Source of the DNA: Lysobacter capsici
GTDB lineage: Bacteria; Pseudomonadota; Gammaproteobacteria; Xanthomonadales; Xanthomonadaceae
Length of the DNA stretch: 64,000 bases
Reading direction: 5' to 3'
Assembly: GCF_018732085.1 (NCBI RefSeq)
Contig: NZ_CP076103.1
Location: 3,286,001-3,350,000 of the forward strand
In this document: piece by piece, positions 51,563 to 62,940 of the stretch
Layout of the letters: every line of letters begins with the position of its first letter
How positions within the stretch are numbered: position 1 is the stretch's first letter
The notes under the pieces: generated by a model
The model's input: only the letters and a program-made list of their open reading frames with translations
Told to the model about the DNA's origin: nothing
The model's database searches: none
Position numbers and translations under genes: made by a program

Positions 51563-51594
51563 AAAGAAAACGCCGCCCGAAGGCGGCGTTTTCT
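51563..51594 (-). terminator. Terminator of gyrA
   Basis: AAAACGCCGCC-TTC-GGGCGGCGTTTT followed by CTTTTGG on the minus strand. Confidence 0.85.
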
Positions 51595-51615
51595 CAAGGC
51601 ACATCCACACGACGA

Positions 51616-54378
<2,763 letters not shown>

Positions 54379-55142
54379 CAGGGTTCCGTTGCGGGCGGTG
54401 AGTCGAACAACCCGGGCGAACGGCGTCGGCGTCCCTCACGGAACGCCGCAGATATGGCTGAAAACAGGGTCCGTGCGGGCCTGTCCTGCAGCTCGCTCGG
54501 GGCGGCATCAAAACGACAGGAAATCATAGCACGAAACACGGTTTCACGGGAGGCTGATTCTCACGCAGAAACAAGCACTTGGCGGGGTTTTTCAGCTGCA
54601 TTGCAGCATTGGGTGCGGGGTTGGATTGGCGCGGGCCGAGTTGGCGGTTTTGGCGGGCGCTGGGGATGATCGCCAAATGGGCTTTGGCGGTCGCTCTGCG
54701 CTCGTGTTGGGCAGCTTTCGCAGGCGCATAGGCTTGAGCAAGCGCGAGAGCGCTGCGCGTTCAAAAGCGCTGTCTGGGACCGCTAGTGCCGTGTCAGTTC
54801 ATGAGAGCGGTGAACCCACAAGTCGTCATTCCCGCGAAGGCGGGAATCCAGAGACTTCAGCGTCATGCTCCAGAACGTCATTCCCGCGAACGCGGGAATC
54901 CAGTGACTTCAAATGTTCTCGCACGAAAGACCCTGAATTCCCGCCTTCGCGGGAATGACGTCCTGGGAGGATGGCGCTAAAGCTTCTGACTGTTCGGCTT
55001 CGTTGAGGAAAAGCAGACTCCGCCTTCGAGGGAAGACGGACTGGAACTACCGCGCTGAATACCCCGGCGAGCCAAGACAACGACGATCAAACGCAATCGC
55101 GCCGGAGCGAGCCGAAACGCCAGCCAGCCAACACCGAAAACC
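54379..55142. other. Non-coding region between gyrA and mtnA
   Basis: 764 bases: the gyrA promoter side on the left (CATAGCACGAAACACGG near 54527) and three GTCATTCCCGCG units at 54824-54960. No supported gene. Confidence 0.6.
54824..54960. repeat. Three GTCATTCCCGCG units, the last inverted
   Basis: Units begin at 54824 and near 54876 (GTCATTCCCGCGAAMGCGGG with AATCCAGWGACTTCA); the third is reversed and ends CGGGAATGACG at 54960. The same family as 25932 and 26111. Confidence 0.8.
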
Positions 55143-56201
55143 TCAGCCCCCGAACGCCGCCTTCATCGCCGCCGCATCCGGCCGTTCGATCACCCCGCGC
55201 TCGGTGACGATCGCGTCGATCAGTTCGTGCGGGGTCACGTCGAACACCGGGTTCCAGGCGCCGACCCGCTCGGCCGCGGTGCGGGTGCCGCCGACCGCGA
55301 ACAGCTCGCCCGGGTCGCGTTCCTCGATCTCGATCAGATCGCCGGACGCGGTGGCCATGTCGACCGTCGACGAGGGCGCGGCGACCATGAACTTGACGCC
55401 GTGATGGCGCGCGGCGATCGCCAGCTGGTAGGTGCCGATCTTGTTGGCGGTGTCGCCGTTGGCGCAGATGCGGTCGGCGCCGACGATCACCCAGCCGACC
55501 TTGCCGGTCTTCATCAGATGCGCGGCGGCCGAGTCGGCGATCAGGATCGGCGCGATGCCGTCCTGCTCGAGTTCCCACACGGTCAGGCGCGCGCCCTGCA
55601 GCCACGGCCGGGTCTCGCCGGCATACACCTGGGCGATGCGGCCCTGGGCGACGCCGGCGCGAATCACGCCGAGCGCGGTGCCGAAACCGGCGGTGGCCAG
55701 CGAGCCGGTATTGCAGTGGGTCAGCACGCCGTTGCCCGGCTCAATCAGGGCCGCGCCGAGCGCGCCCATGCGCCGGTTCGCGGCCAGGTCTTCGTCGGCG
55801 ATCGCCTGCGCTTCGCGCGCCAGCACCTCGCGCCAATCGGCGCCGGCCGCGGCCAGCACGCGGCGCATGCGCGCCAGCGCCCAGGCCAGGTTGACCGCGG
55901 TCGGGCGGGCCGCGTTGAGGCGCTGCATGGCCGGTTCGATCCGCGCCAGCGCGGCGGCGCCGTCGTCGGCCTCGACCGTCCTGGCCGCCAGCACCACGCC
56001 CCACGCCGCGGCGATGCCGATCGCGGGCGCGCCGCGCACGGTGAGCGCATGGATCGCGGCGGCGACCGCGTCGCTGTCTTCGCACGACACGTATTCCACC
56101 GCGAACGGCAGCTTGCGCTGGTCCAGCAGTTCCAGGGCCCGGCCGGTCCAGCGGATCGGGCGGATGCGGTCGTAACGGTCGAAATCGATGGTGTCGTTCA
56201 T
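55143..56201 (-). CDS. mtnA: S-methyl-5-thioribose-1-phosphate isomerase
   Basis: Isomerises methylthioribose 1-phosphate to methylthioribulose 1-phosphate in methionine salvage. 352 residues, the family's usual length. Key motifs are TVRGAPAIGIAAAWG (substrate loop), THCNTGSLATAGFGTALG (catalytic cysteine), ETRPWLQGARLT, ADRICANGDTANKIGTYQ (catalytic aspartate) and VAAPSSTVD. Other salvage genes are not nearby. It shares its eIF2B-like fold with translation factors, but the motifs above are specific. Confidence 0.96.
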   Translation of the reverse strand: MNDTIDFDRYDRIRPIRWTGRALELLDQRKLPFAVEYVSCEDSDAVAAAIHALTVRGAPAIGIAAAWGVVLAARTVEADDGAAALARIEPAMQRLNAARPTAVNLAWALARMRRVLAAAGADWREVLAREAQAIADEDLAANRRMGALGAALIEPGNGVLTHCNTGSLATAGFGTALGVIRAGVAQGRIAQVYAGETRPWLQGARLTVWELEQDGIAPILIADSAAAHLMKTGKVGWVIVGADRICANGDTANKIGTYQLAIAARHHGVKFMVAAPSSTVDMATASGDLIEIEERDPGELFAVGGTRTAAERVGAWNPVFDVTPHELIDAIVTERGVIERPDAAAMKAAFGG

Positions 56202-56287
56202 GCCGCCGAGTTTAACGGATGCAGGAGTCGGCCCCGAAACATCCTCGCCACGATCCGATGCATTCGGCGGCCCGCCGCCGCCAACGA

Positions 56288-56316
56288 CATCGCCCCGACC
56301 TTGCGGCCGGGGCGAT
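56288..56316. terminator. Hairpin between mtnA and the DUF3011 gene
   Basis: ATCGCCCCG-ACCTTGCGG-CGGGGCGAT stem without a T-run. Possibly the terminator of the DUF3011 gene. Confidence 0.45.
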
Positions 56317-56377
56317 GGATACGCGCGTCGGCTTGTACCGAGCGCGATTTTCTATCTGACGCGACGGTCGAGCGCGA

Positions 56378-57142
56378 TCAGTTGACCTGGAAGCGACCGC
56401 GGCAACCGTTCGAGACCCACACGCCGTTGCGGTCCCAACCCCAGGTCTGACCTTCGATGCACGGCGAGCCCGAGTTCTGGCGCAACAGGCGCACGTCGCG
56501 GCGCACGGTCATGTTGCAACGGTTCTGGCGCTTGTTGCTGGACTCGCAGGAAATCTCCTGACTCTGGCCGCCACCGCCCCAACCGCCGCCGTTGTTGCCG
56601 CCACCGCCGTTCCAGCCGCCGCCACGGGTGGCGATGAACTCACCGCGGCAACCGCCGGACACCCACACCTGGCCCGGACGCGAACCCCAGTTCTGGCCTT
56701 CGACGCAGGTCGTGCTGGACAGCTGACGCTGCAGACGCGCGCGGTTGCCGCTGATGCTGCAGCTGCGCTGACGGCCGTTGTCGGATTCGCAGCGCACCAC
56801 GTCGCCGTTGCCGCCGCCGTTCCAGCCGCCGCCACCGTCGTTCCAGCCGCCACCGCGGCCGAGCGCGAACTCAGCGCGACAACCTTCCGACACCCACACG
56901 CCGTTGCGGTCGTAACCCCAACTGCGGCCCTGGATGCACGAGGAACTGGACAACTGGCGGCTCAGCTGGACGCCGCCGCGCGTATCGGCATCGCAACGGC
57001 GCTGACGGCCGTTGTCGGATTCGCAGCGGATGACGCCGTTGTCGGAACCGTAATCGTTGTACTGCGGCGCCGCCTGGACGGCGCTCGCGGACAACCCCAA
57101 GCCCACCATCAGACCCAGACTGGAAAGAATGCGTGCGGACAT
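56378..57142 (-). CDS. Secreted DUF3011-repeat protein A
   Basis: 254 residues: signal peptide (ILSSLGLMVGLGLSASAVQA) and three repeats of about 60 residues, separated by Gly/Trp/Asn-rich linkers (GGGWNDGGGGWNGGG). Each repeat has the pattern V/I-x-C-E-S..R-x-R-C...L..QLS..-C..G-x-x-W-G.....VW-V-x-x-G-C-R-x-E/R-F, so four cysteines each, likely disulfide-bonded. DUF3011 is of unknown function and common in Xanthomonadaceae; it may bind carbohydrate or peptide (inference). Strong AAGGAGCACAAGC site. Tandem with the homologue at 57343. Confidence 0.88.
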   Translation of the reverse strand: MSARILSSLGLMVGLGLSASAVQAAPQYNDYGSDNGVIRCESDNGRQRRCDADTRGGVQLSRQLSSSSCIQGRSWGYDRNGVWVSEGCRAEFALGRGGGWNDGGGGWNGGGNGDVVRCESDNGRQRSCSISGNRARLQRQLSSTTCVEGQNWGSRPGQVWVSGGCRGEFIATRGGGWNGGGGNNGGGWGGGGQSQEISCESSNKRQNRCNMTVRRDVRLLRQNSGSPCIEGQTWGWDRNGVWVSNGCRGRFQVN

Positions 57143-57342
57143 GCTTGTGCTCCTTGTCGATTTGTCGAGGACTCTAGCTGAACCCGCTTAACGCCAGCTC
57201 AAGATTTCGCCTTGCGTGCGAATCACCACGATGATGCAACCGATTTGTTCATGAGGCGCTTAGTTTGCGCCCTGTTTCGCGACCGATCTCCGCCGTTGGT
57301 CGCATGACTTCCGGCCCATGGCCGCATCGTCGTGCGCGGCGA

Positions 57343-58074
57343 TCAACCGCCGCCGCGCCGGTAATCGAGTTCGAATTCGGCGCGGCAGCCGTCCTCGACC
57401 CACACGCCGTGCGCGTCGTAGCCCCAACTGCGGCCTTCGACGCATTCGGTCTTGGACAGTTGCTTGACCATGCGCACGCCCGTGCCGGTGTCGCCGTCGC
57501 AACGGCGGGCCTTGCGATCGCGCGACTCGCACAGCAGCAGCGGCTTGGCCTGCACCTGCGGCGCGGGCTCCACGCCGAGCAGGCGGAACTCGCCGCGGCA
57601 GCCGCCGGACACCCACACGCCGCTGTCGTCGGTGCCCCAGGATTGATTGCGCAGGCAAGGTTGTTTGGACAATTGCTGGGCCAGGGCCACGCCAGCTTCG
57701 GTCTTGGCGGCGCAGTGATTCCAGCGCCCACCGACCGACTCACACTTGATCACGCGCGCGCCGGTGCTGCTGTCGCCGCCGCTGCCGCCGCGTCCGAGCA
57801 CGAAATCGGCCGAGCAACCTTGCGATACCCACACGCCGCCGCGATCAGCGCCCCAACTGGTGCCTTCGACGCAGGGCTTGCCGGAGTTGCGCCGGATCAG
57901 GCGCACGCCGCCGCGGGTATCGGCCGGACAGCGCACCGTTTGCTCGTCGGACGATGCGCAACGCAGCACATCGCCGCCGAACAGTCGTTCGCCGGCCGGT
58001 TCCGCACGCACGTCCATCGCGTGCGCCGCAACGGCGAACGCGAACAGATGGATCGCGGCTTTCAGACTGCGCAT
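57343..58074 (-). CDS. Secreted DUF3011-repeat protein B
   Basis: 243 residues: signal peptide (SLKAAIHLFAFAVAAHAMDVRA), then three DUF3011 repeats with the same four-cysteine pattern (DVLRCASSDEQTVRC, CVEGTSWGADRGGVWV, GCSADFVLG and so on). Its linkers are shorter than in protein A, with only one glycine tract. It lies 200 bases upstream of protein A in transcription order and is clearly a tandem duplicate. Function unknown. GGGGG precedes the ATG. Confidence 0.86.
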   Translation of the reverse strand: MRSLKAAIHLFAFAVAAHAMDVRAEPAGERLFGGDVLRCASSDEQTVRCPADTRGGVRLIRRNSGKPCVEGTSWGADRGGVWVSQGCSADFVLGRGGSGGDSSTGARVIKCESVGGRWNHCAAKTEAGVALAQQLSKQPCLRNQSWGTDDSGVWVSGGCRGEFRLLGVEPAPQVQAKPLLLCESRDRKARRCDGDTGTGVRMVKQLSKTECVEGRSWGYDAHGVWVEDGCRAEFELDYRRGGG

Positions 58075-58178
58075 GCATGGCCCCCAGCACCCGATGCGAG
58101 CACTCTAACCGTGATCCATGAACTTGCAATCAAAAACGCGCAGTGAGCCGATCGTGTGAAGCGCGGGGTTCATCGCGG

Positions 58179-59177
58179 TCAAGCACGCGTGAAATCGAAG
58201 GCCAATACGTCGGCGATACGCGGGCTGTCGAGCATCGCCATCAGCAGCCGGTCCATGCCCAGGGCGACCCCGGCGCAATCGGGAAATCCAGCGGCCAAAG
58301 CGTTCAGCAAGGCCTCGTCTCGCGGCGGCGCGATCGCACCGCGCTGGCGGCGCAGCTCGCGATCGCGATCGAACCGCGCGCCCTGCTCGGCCGAATCGGC
58401 CAGTTCGTGATAGCCATTGGCCAATTCCAACGGCCCCAGGTACAGCTCGAAGCGTGCGGCGACCGCGACGCCGTCGCCGTCCTCGCCCAATCGGGCCAGC
58501 GCGCATTGCGAAGCCGGATACCCGTGAACGGCCAGCAACTCATCGCGCGAAAACCGCGGCTGCAGGCGATGGGTCATCAACAGATCGAGCCAATCGTCGC
58601 GGTTCAGCCCCTGTGGATCGATCACCACCTCGCCGAGCGCCGCGCGCAACTGCGCCTCGTCGGCAACGAACGGATCCAACCCCAGGCGATCGCGGTACAG
58701 ATCGCGATACGCCACCGTGTGCAACCGCGCATCGCGCCCGACCAGCGCCAGTGCGGCGCGCACCAGGTCGGCGGTTTCCTCGATCAGACGGCGGTGGTCC
58801 CAGCCGAGCCGATACCACTCCAGCATGGTGAACTCGGGGTTGTGCCGGCCGCCGGCTTCGCCGTCGCGGAACACCCGCCCGAGTTCATAGCAATCGCCGA
58901 ATCCTGCCGCGAGCAGGCGCTTGAGCGGGAATTCCGGCGACGTACGCAGCCAGCGCGTGCGCGGCGCGCCGTCGGTGCGGCCGCTGAACTGCAACGAGAA
59001 CGATGCGATGTTCGGATCGGTGTTGCCGGCCATCGACATCAGCGGGGTTTCCACTTCGATCACCGCGCGTTCGGCGAAGTAAGCCCGAACCGTGGCGTTG
59101 AGCCGCGCCCGCAGGCGCAGCGTTTCGAAGCTCGCCGACGGATGCCAGTCCGGCGCCTGCGCGGCTGAAGGGTTCAT
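58179..59177 (-). CDS. epmA: Elongation factor P-(R)-beta-lysine ligase
   Basis: 332-residue class II lysyl-tRNA-synthetase-like enzyme (GenX/PoxA) that attaches beta-lysine to EF-P, relieving ribosome stalling at prolines. It has the catalytic core only: FAERAVIEVETPLMSMAGN (motif 1), CYELGRVFRDGEAGGRHNPE then FTMLEWYRLG (motif 2) and CAGVALGMDRLLM (motif 3). There is no N-terminal anticodon-binding domain. The start overlaps the ligA stop (ATGA), so translation is coupled. The partner EpmB and EF-P are not in the window. Confidence 0.95.
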   Translation of the reverse strand: MNPSAAQAPDWHPSASFETLRLRARLNATVRAYFAERAVIEVETPLMSMAGNTDPNIASFSLQFSGRTDGAPRTRWLRTSPEFPLKRLLAAGFGDCYELGRVFRDGEAGGRHNPEFTMLEWYRLGWDHRRLIEETADLVRAALALVGRDARLHTVAYRDLYRDRLGLDPFVADEAQLRAALGEVVIDPQGLNRDDWLDLLMTHRLQPRFSRDELLAVHGYPASQCALARLGEDGDGVAVAARFELYLGPLELANGYHELADSAEQGARFDRDRELRRQRGAIAPPRDEALLNALAAGFPDCAGVALGMDRLLMAMLDSPRIADVLAFDFTRA

Positions 59178-61537
59178 TCGTTCTGCGCCAGGAACGCCAG
59201 CAGCCGGTCTTCGTCCCAGACCTCGATGCCGAGTTCCTGCGCCTTGTCGAGCTTGGACCCGGCTTCGGTGCCGGCGACGACGAAACTGGTCTTCTTCGAC
59301 ACGCTGCCGGCGACCTTGGCGCCCAGCGCTTCCAGGCGGGTCTTGGCTTCGTCGCGGGTCAATGCGGCCAGGCTGCCGGTCAGCACCGCGGTCTTGCCGT
59401 CGAGCACGCCAACCGAAGACGCAGCGCCCACGGGTGTCAACGCATCAAGCCGCTTCAGCGCGTCCCCCACCCGCAACAGCAACTGCGCGTTCTCCTCCAC
59501 GCTCAACCACGACGTCAACGCCTGCGCGCTGTCGGCCGGCAATCCGGCGGTGATGTAGGCGTGTTCGGGCGCGTCGCGCAGTTTCTCCGCATCAGCAAAC
59601 GCGGTGGCGAGTTGCTCGGCGCGGATCTTGGTGACTTTCGGAATTTCCATGTCGACCAGCAAGGTCGCCAGGTTCAATCCTTCGCGCAGTTTCGGCGACG
59701 GCGCATGGGTGTCGCCGATCAGCACGCCGCGCTCGAGCAGATCGTCGATGACCTGCTGGTTGCCGGGCTGATCGAAGAAATGCCCCAGCGAACGCGCGAC
59801 TTCGCCGCCGACATCGGGCAGGCGCTTGAACACCGGCCATGGCAGGCGGCGGATCAACTGCAGATCGCCGAGCCAACCCGACAAGGCCTTGGCCGTGCTT
59901 TCGCCGACGTGCTGGATGCCGAGCGCGAACAGGAAACGTTCGAGCGTGGTCTTGCGGCTGTGGTCGATCGCTTCGATCAGGTTGTCGGCCCACTTGGTCG
60001 CGACCTTGCCGGCCTTGACCGTCTCCGGCGTGGTGCCGTCGCGCTCGTCGGCGCGGCGCTTCATCTCGAGCAGATCCTCGAGCGTAAGCTTGAACAGGTC
60101 GGCGACCGATTGCAGATAGCCCAGGTCGGACAAGTCTTCGATGTAGCGATCGCCGAGGCCTTCGATGTCCATCGCCCGGCGCGAAGCGAAATGACGGATG
60201 GCTTCCTTGCGCTGCGCGGGGCAGCTCAGTTCGCCCGAGCAGCGCCACGCCGCCTCGCCTTCCTCGCGCACGATTTCCGAACCGCACACGGGGCATGCGG
60301 TCGGCATCTGCCACTGCGGCGCATCCGGTGCGCGATATTCGGGGACGACCCGGACGATTTCCGGGATCACGTCGCCGGCGCGGCGCACGATCACCGTATC
60401 GCCGATGCGCACGTCCAGGCGCGCGATCTGGTCGGCGTTGTGCAAGGTCGCATTGGTGACCACCACGCCGGCGACCTGCACCGGCTTGAGCCGCGCGACC
60501 GGCGTGGCCGCGCCGGTGCGGCCGATCTGGATGTCGATGCCTTCGAGCACGGTGGATTGTTCCTGCGCCGGGAACTTGTGCGCGATCGCCCAGCGCGGCG
60601 CGCGCGAGACGAAACCCATTTCGCGCTGGCCGGCGTAGTCGTCGAGCTTGTAGACCACGCCGTCGATATCGAACGGCAGCGAGTCGCGCTTGGCGCCCAT
60701 CTGCCGGTAATAACCCAGCAACCCCTCGGCGCCGGCGACCACGCCGCTCTCGGCGCTGACCGGGAAACCCCAGTCGCGCAATTTCTTCAAGGTCTGCGAA
60801 TGGCTCGCCGGCAAGCTGTAGCCCTCGACCACGCCGACCGCATAGGCGTAGAACGCCAGCGGCCGTTGCGCGGTGATGCGCGGATCGAGCTGACGCAGCG
60901 AGCCGGCCGCGCCGTTGCGCGGGTTCGCCAGCACCTTGCCGCCGTCCTTGAGCGCTTTTTCGTTGTAGGTCTTGAACGCGGCCAGCGGCATATAGACCTC
61001 GCCGCGCACTTCCAGCACCGGCGGCCAGTCCTTGCCGCGCAGCTTCATCGGAATCGCCTTGACCGTGCGCAGGTTGAGGGTGACATCCTCGCCGGTCGCG
61101 CCGTCGCCGCGGGTCGCGCCCTGGACGAACTGGCCGTTCTCGTAGCGCAGGCTGATCGCCAGGCCGTCGAGCTTGGGTTCGACCGAGAATTCGGGATTGG
61201 CGTTGTCCAGGCGCTCGACGATCTTGCGCACGAAGTCGGCCACTTCCTCGTCGCTGAAGGCGTTGCCCAGCGACAGCATCGGCACGACGTGGGTGACCTG
61301 CGCGAAGGTGCCCGACGGGGTGTTGCCGACCCGCTGGGTCGGCGAATCGGCGCTGGCCAGCTCGGGGTGCGCGGCCTCCAGCGCTTCGAGCTCGCGCAGC
61401 AGCCGGTCGTAATCGGCGTCGGTCAGGGTGGGGTCGTCGAGGACGTAGTAGCGGTAGTTCGCGTCGTCGAGCTGAGCGCGCAGTTCGGCGGCGCGTTGGG
61501 CCGCGTGGGCGGCGTCTTGTTTGGATGGGGTCGTCAC
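59174..61537 (-). CDS. ligA: NAD-dependent DNA ligase
   Basis: 787 residues. Seals nicks using NAD+. The adenylated lysine is K122 in SVEPKLDGLAISL. The NAD-binding Ia domain reads YYVLDDPTLTDADYDRL. A four-cysteine zinc finger lies in CPVCGSEIVREE and CSGELSCPAQ, then helix-hairpin-helix repeats and a C-terminal BRCT domain (GKTAVLTGSLAALTRDE). I start at GTG 61537, with AAGGAC 9 bases upstream, because the in-frame sequence further up (to 61735) is unconserved and falls towards a repeat. About 115 residues longer than E. coli LigA, partly from an expanded region before the BRCT domain. Order smc-zipA-ligA is conserved in the group. Confidence 0.95.
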   Translation of the reverse strand: MTTPSKQDAAHAAQRAAELRAQLDDANYRYYVLDDPTLTDADYDRLLRELEALEAAHPELASADSPTQRVGNTPSGTFAQVTHVVPMLSLGNAFSDEEVADFVRKIVERLDNANPEFSVEPKLDGLAISLRYENGQFVQGATRGDGATGEDVTLNLRTVKAIPMKLRGKDWPPVLEVRGEVYMPLAAFKTYNEKALKDGGKVLANPRNGAAGSLRQLDPRITAQRPLAFYAYAVGVVEGYSLPASHSQTLKKLRDWGFPVSAESGVVAGAEGLLGYYRQMGAKRDSLPFDIDGVVYKLDDYAGQREMGFVSRAPRWAIAHKFPAQEQSTVLEGIDIQIGRTGAATPVARLKPVQVAGVVVTNATLHNADQIARLDVRIGDTVIVRRAGDVIPEIVRVVPEYRAPDAPQWQMPTACPVCGSEIVREEGEAAWRCSGELSCPAQRKEAIRHFASRRAMDIEGLGDRYIEDLSDLGYLQSVADLFKLTLEDLLEMKRRADERDGTTPETVKAGKVATKWADNLIEAIDHSRKTTLERFLFALGIQHVGESTAKALSGWLGDLQLIRRLPWPVFKRLPDVGGEVARSLGHFFDQPGNQQVIDDLLERGVLIGDTHAPSPKLREGLNLATLLVDMEIPKVTKIRAEQLATAFADAEKLRDAPEHAYITAGLPADSAQALTSWLSVEENAQLLLRVGDALKRLDALTPVGAASSVGVLDGKTAVLTGSLAALTRDEAKTRLEALGAKVAGSVSKKTSFVVAGTEAGSKLDKAQELGIEVWDEDRLLAFLAQNE

Positions 61538-61986
61538 GGGCGGATTGTCCTTGCGCTGCCGTTCGTCCAGGGCGGGTGCATTTTGAACGGATTGGCCGTG
61601 ATTGTGGATGCTGGGCGTGTCGCTGGGTAAGACGGTGGGATGGGCTGCCGTTTTGTTGCGGTTGCGGCGGTTGTTGCTGCTGGCCGCGGCTGTGGCTGCT
61701 GCCGTTACCGTTGCCCGGCAGAGAATCACGCCCACTTTGAAAAAGGGGGCTGCGCGTTGCGTAGCTTGAAGTCGACACTGAAGACCGGCGCGCGGGGGAT
61801 TTGCTTTATAGCTGCCGGAGCTGCGGCGCTTGAAAGCAAAAGCAAATCCCCCCTAGCCCCCCTTTTTCAAAGGGGGGAAGCAACTTGGGTAAGAGGGATA
61901 CGACTTCGGTGGGTCGATCAGATCCAAGCCGCAGCTTCAGGCGAGGATCAAGACTCGGATCCCGCGTGCGACCCACGCTTCTCCAC
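61538..61986. other. Gap between zipA and ligA containing a long hairpin element
   Basis: 449 bases, no supported gene. It holds the stem-loop element at 61735-61872 and a plain stretch to the ligA start. Confidence 0.55.
61735..61872. repeat. Long imperfect inverted repeat (MITE-like)
   Basis: Outer arms CTTTGAAAAAGGGGGCT at the left and AGCCCCCCTTTTTCAAAG at the right. An inner 14-bp perfect pair, GGGGGATTTGCTTT (61794-61807) and AAAGCAAATCCCCC (61839-61852), brackets a 31-base loop. Base composition is unlike the neighbours. It could fold as one 138-base hairpin. Confidence 0.75.
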
Positions 61987-62757
61987 TCACCAACGCGTCG
62001 GCTTGCTCAACGGCGGCGCTTCGCGCTGGCGGTCGTAGGCGCGCAGTTCGTCGCGCAGGTGGGCGATGCGCTGGCGGCCGAGTGCGTTGCGCTGTTCGTC
62101 CAGCACCACCGCGTCGAGCAGTTCGGCCATGCGCTGGGCGGTCGGCAGCATGGTTTCCCAGGCATCCAGGGCCGCCACCGGCGCGGGCAGGGTCAGGAAG
62201 AACGCGATCGCCGGGGTTTCCAGCGACTGGATCGTCGCCATGTCGAAACTGCCGGGCTTCATGATGTTGGCCACGCTGAACACCGGGCCGCGCTCGGGAT
62301 GGCCTTCGACCAGGCGGTGGTACACGCCCATGTGGCCGTAGACCAGACCGGCCTTTTCCGCCGCGACCACGATGTCGGGCCCGTGCAGCTTCTGCCCGGC
62401 GCGCGCGGCCAGGTACAGGGTGACGATCTTGTCGAATTCTTCGCTGACCCGGCGGCCCAGCTCGCTGTTGGCCGCGTTCGCGTTGCCTTCCAGCGTCTTG
62501 TCGAACAGTTCCAGTTCGGCCTGGGTGGTCGCCTCGCCGGGCGCGCCGGCCTGGTCGAGTTCGCTCTGGATCTGCTCGCCCAGGGTCGGCTCCTGGCGCG
62601 GCCCGCTCTTGCGCGGCTCGCCGCCGCGCGCGGCGTCTTCGCGCGCGACGCGCTTGCCCTGCCCCGGCTTGCGCGGGCGGCCGAAGAATACGATCGCGCC
62701 GATCAGGATCAGGCCGGCGATCAGGATGCCGATCCTCATCATGGTCACGTCGGACAT
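61987..62757 (-). CDS. zipA: Cell division protein ZipA
   Basis: Inner-membrane anchor of FtsZ. 256 residues: one N-terminal helix (IGILIAGLILIGAIVFFGRP), a charged linker of about 100 residues (QGKRVAREDAARGGEPRK), and a C-terminal FtsZ-binding domain (GHMGVYHRLVEGHPERGPVF, SVANIMKPGSFDM, GIAFFL-type IAFFLTLPAP). AAGGAGCAACG precedes the ATG. It is between smc and ligA, the usual place in the family. Confidence 0.95.
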   Translation of the reverse strand: MSDVTMMRIGILIAGLILIGAIVFFGRPRKPGQGKRVAREDAARGGEPRKSGPRQEPTLGEQIQSELDQAGAPGEATTQAELELFDKTLEGNANAANSELGRRVSEEFDKIVTLYLAARAGQKLHGPDIVVAAEKAGLVYGHMGVYHRLVEGHPERGPVFSVANIMKPGSFDMATIQSLETPAIAFFLTLPAPVAALDAWETMLPTAQRMAELLDAVVLDEQRNALGRQRIAHLRDELRAYDRQREAPPLSKPTRW

Positions 62758-62775
62758 TCGTTGCTCCTTTTGTTG

Positions 62776-62936
62776 CGGGAATCGGGAATGGGGAATCGGG
62801 AATCGTTTAAAAGCGCCACGTCGGCCATCGATTCTCTATCTCCTGCTCCAAACTCCGAATGATCAAATTAAGACGTTGTCGAACGATCGGGCAGAAATGC
62901 TTTACCCATTCCCGACTCCCGATTCTCGATTCCCGT
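62776..62936. repeat. GGGAATC-type inverted repeat between smc and zipA
   Basis: GGGAATCGGGAATGGGGAAT at the left, CATTCCCGACTCCCGATTCT at the right, about 100 bases apart. Fills nearly the whole smc-zipA gap. Confidence 0.8.
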
Positions 62937-62940
62937 GCGG

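Larger units (their letters stand above)
50806..51615. other. Repeat-rich non-coding region between yceI and gyrA
   Basis: 810 bases: the yceI promoter area, a 218-bp tandem repeat at 51051-51531, and the gyrA terminator. The open frames here are the repeat read through and are not genes. Confidence 0.7.
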
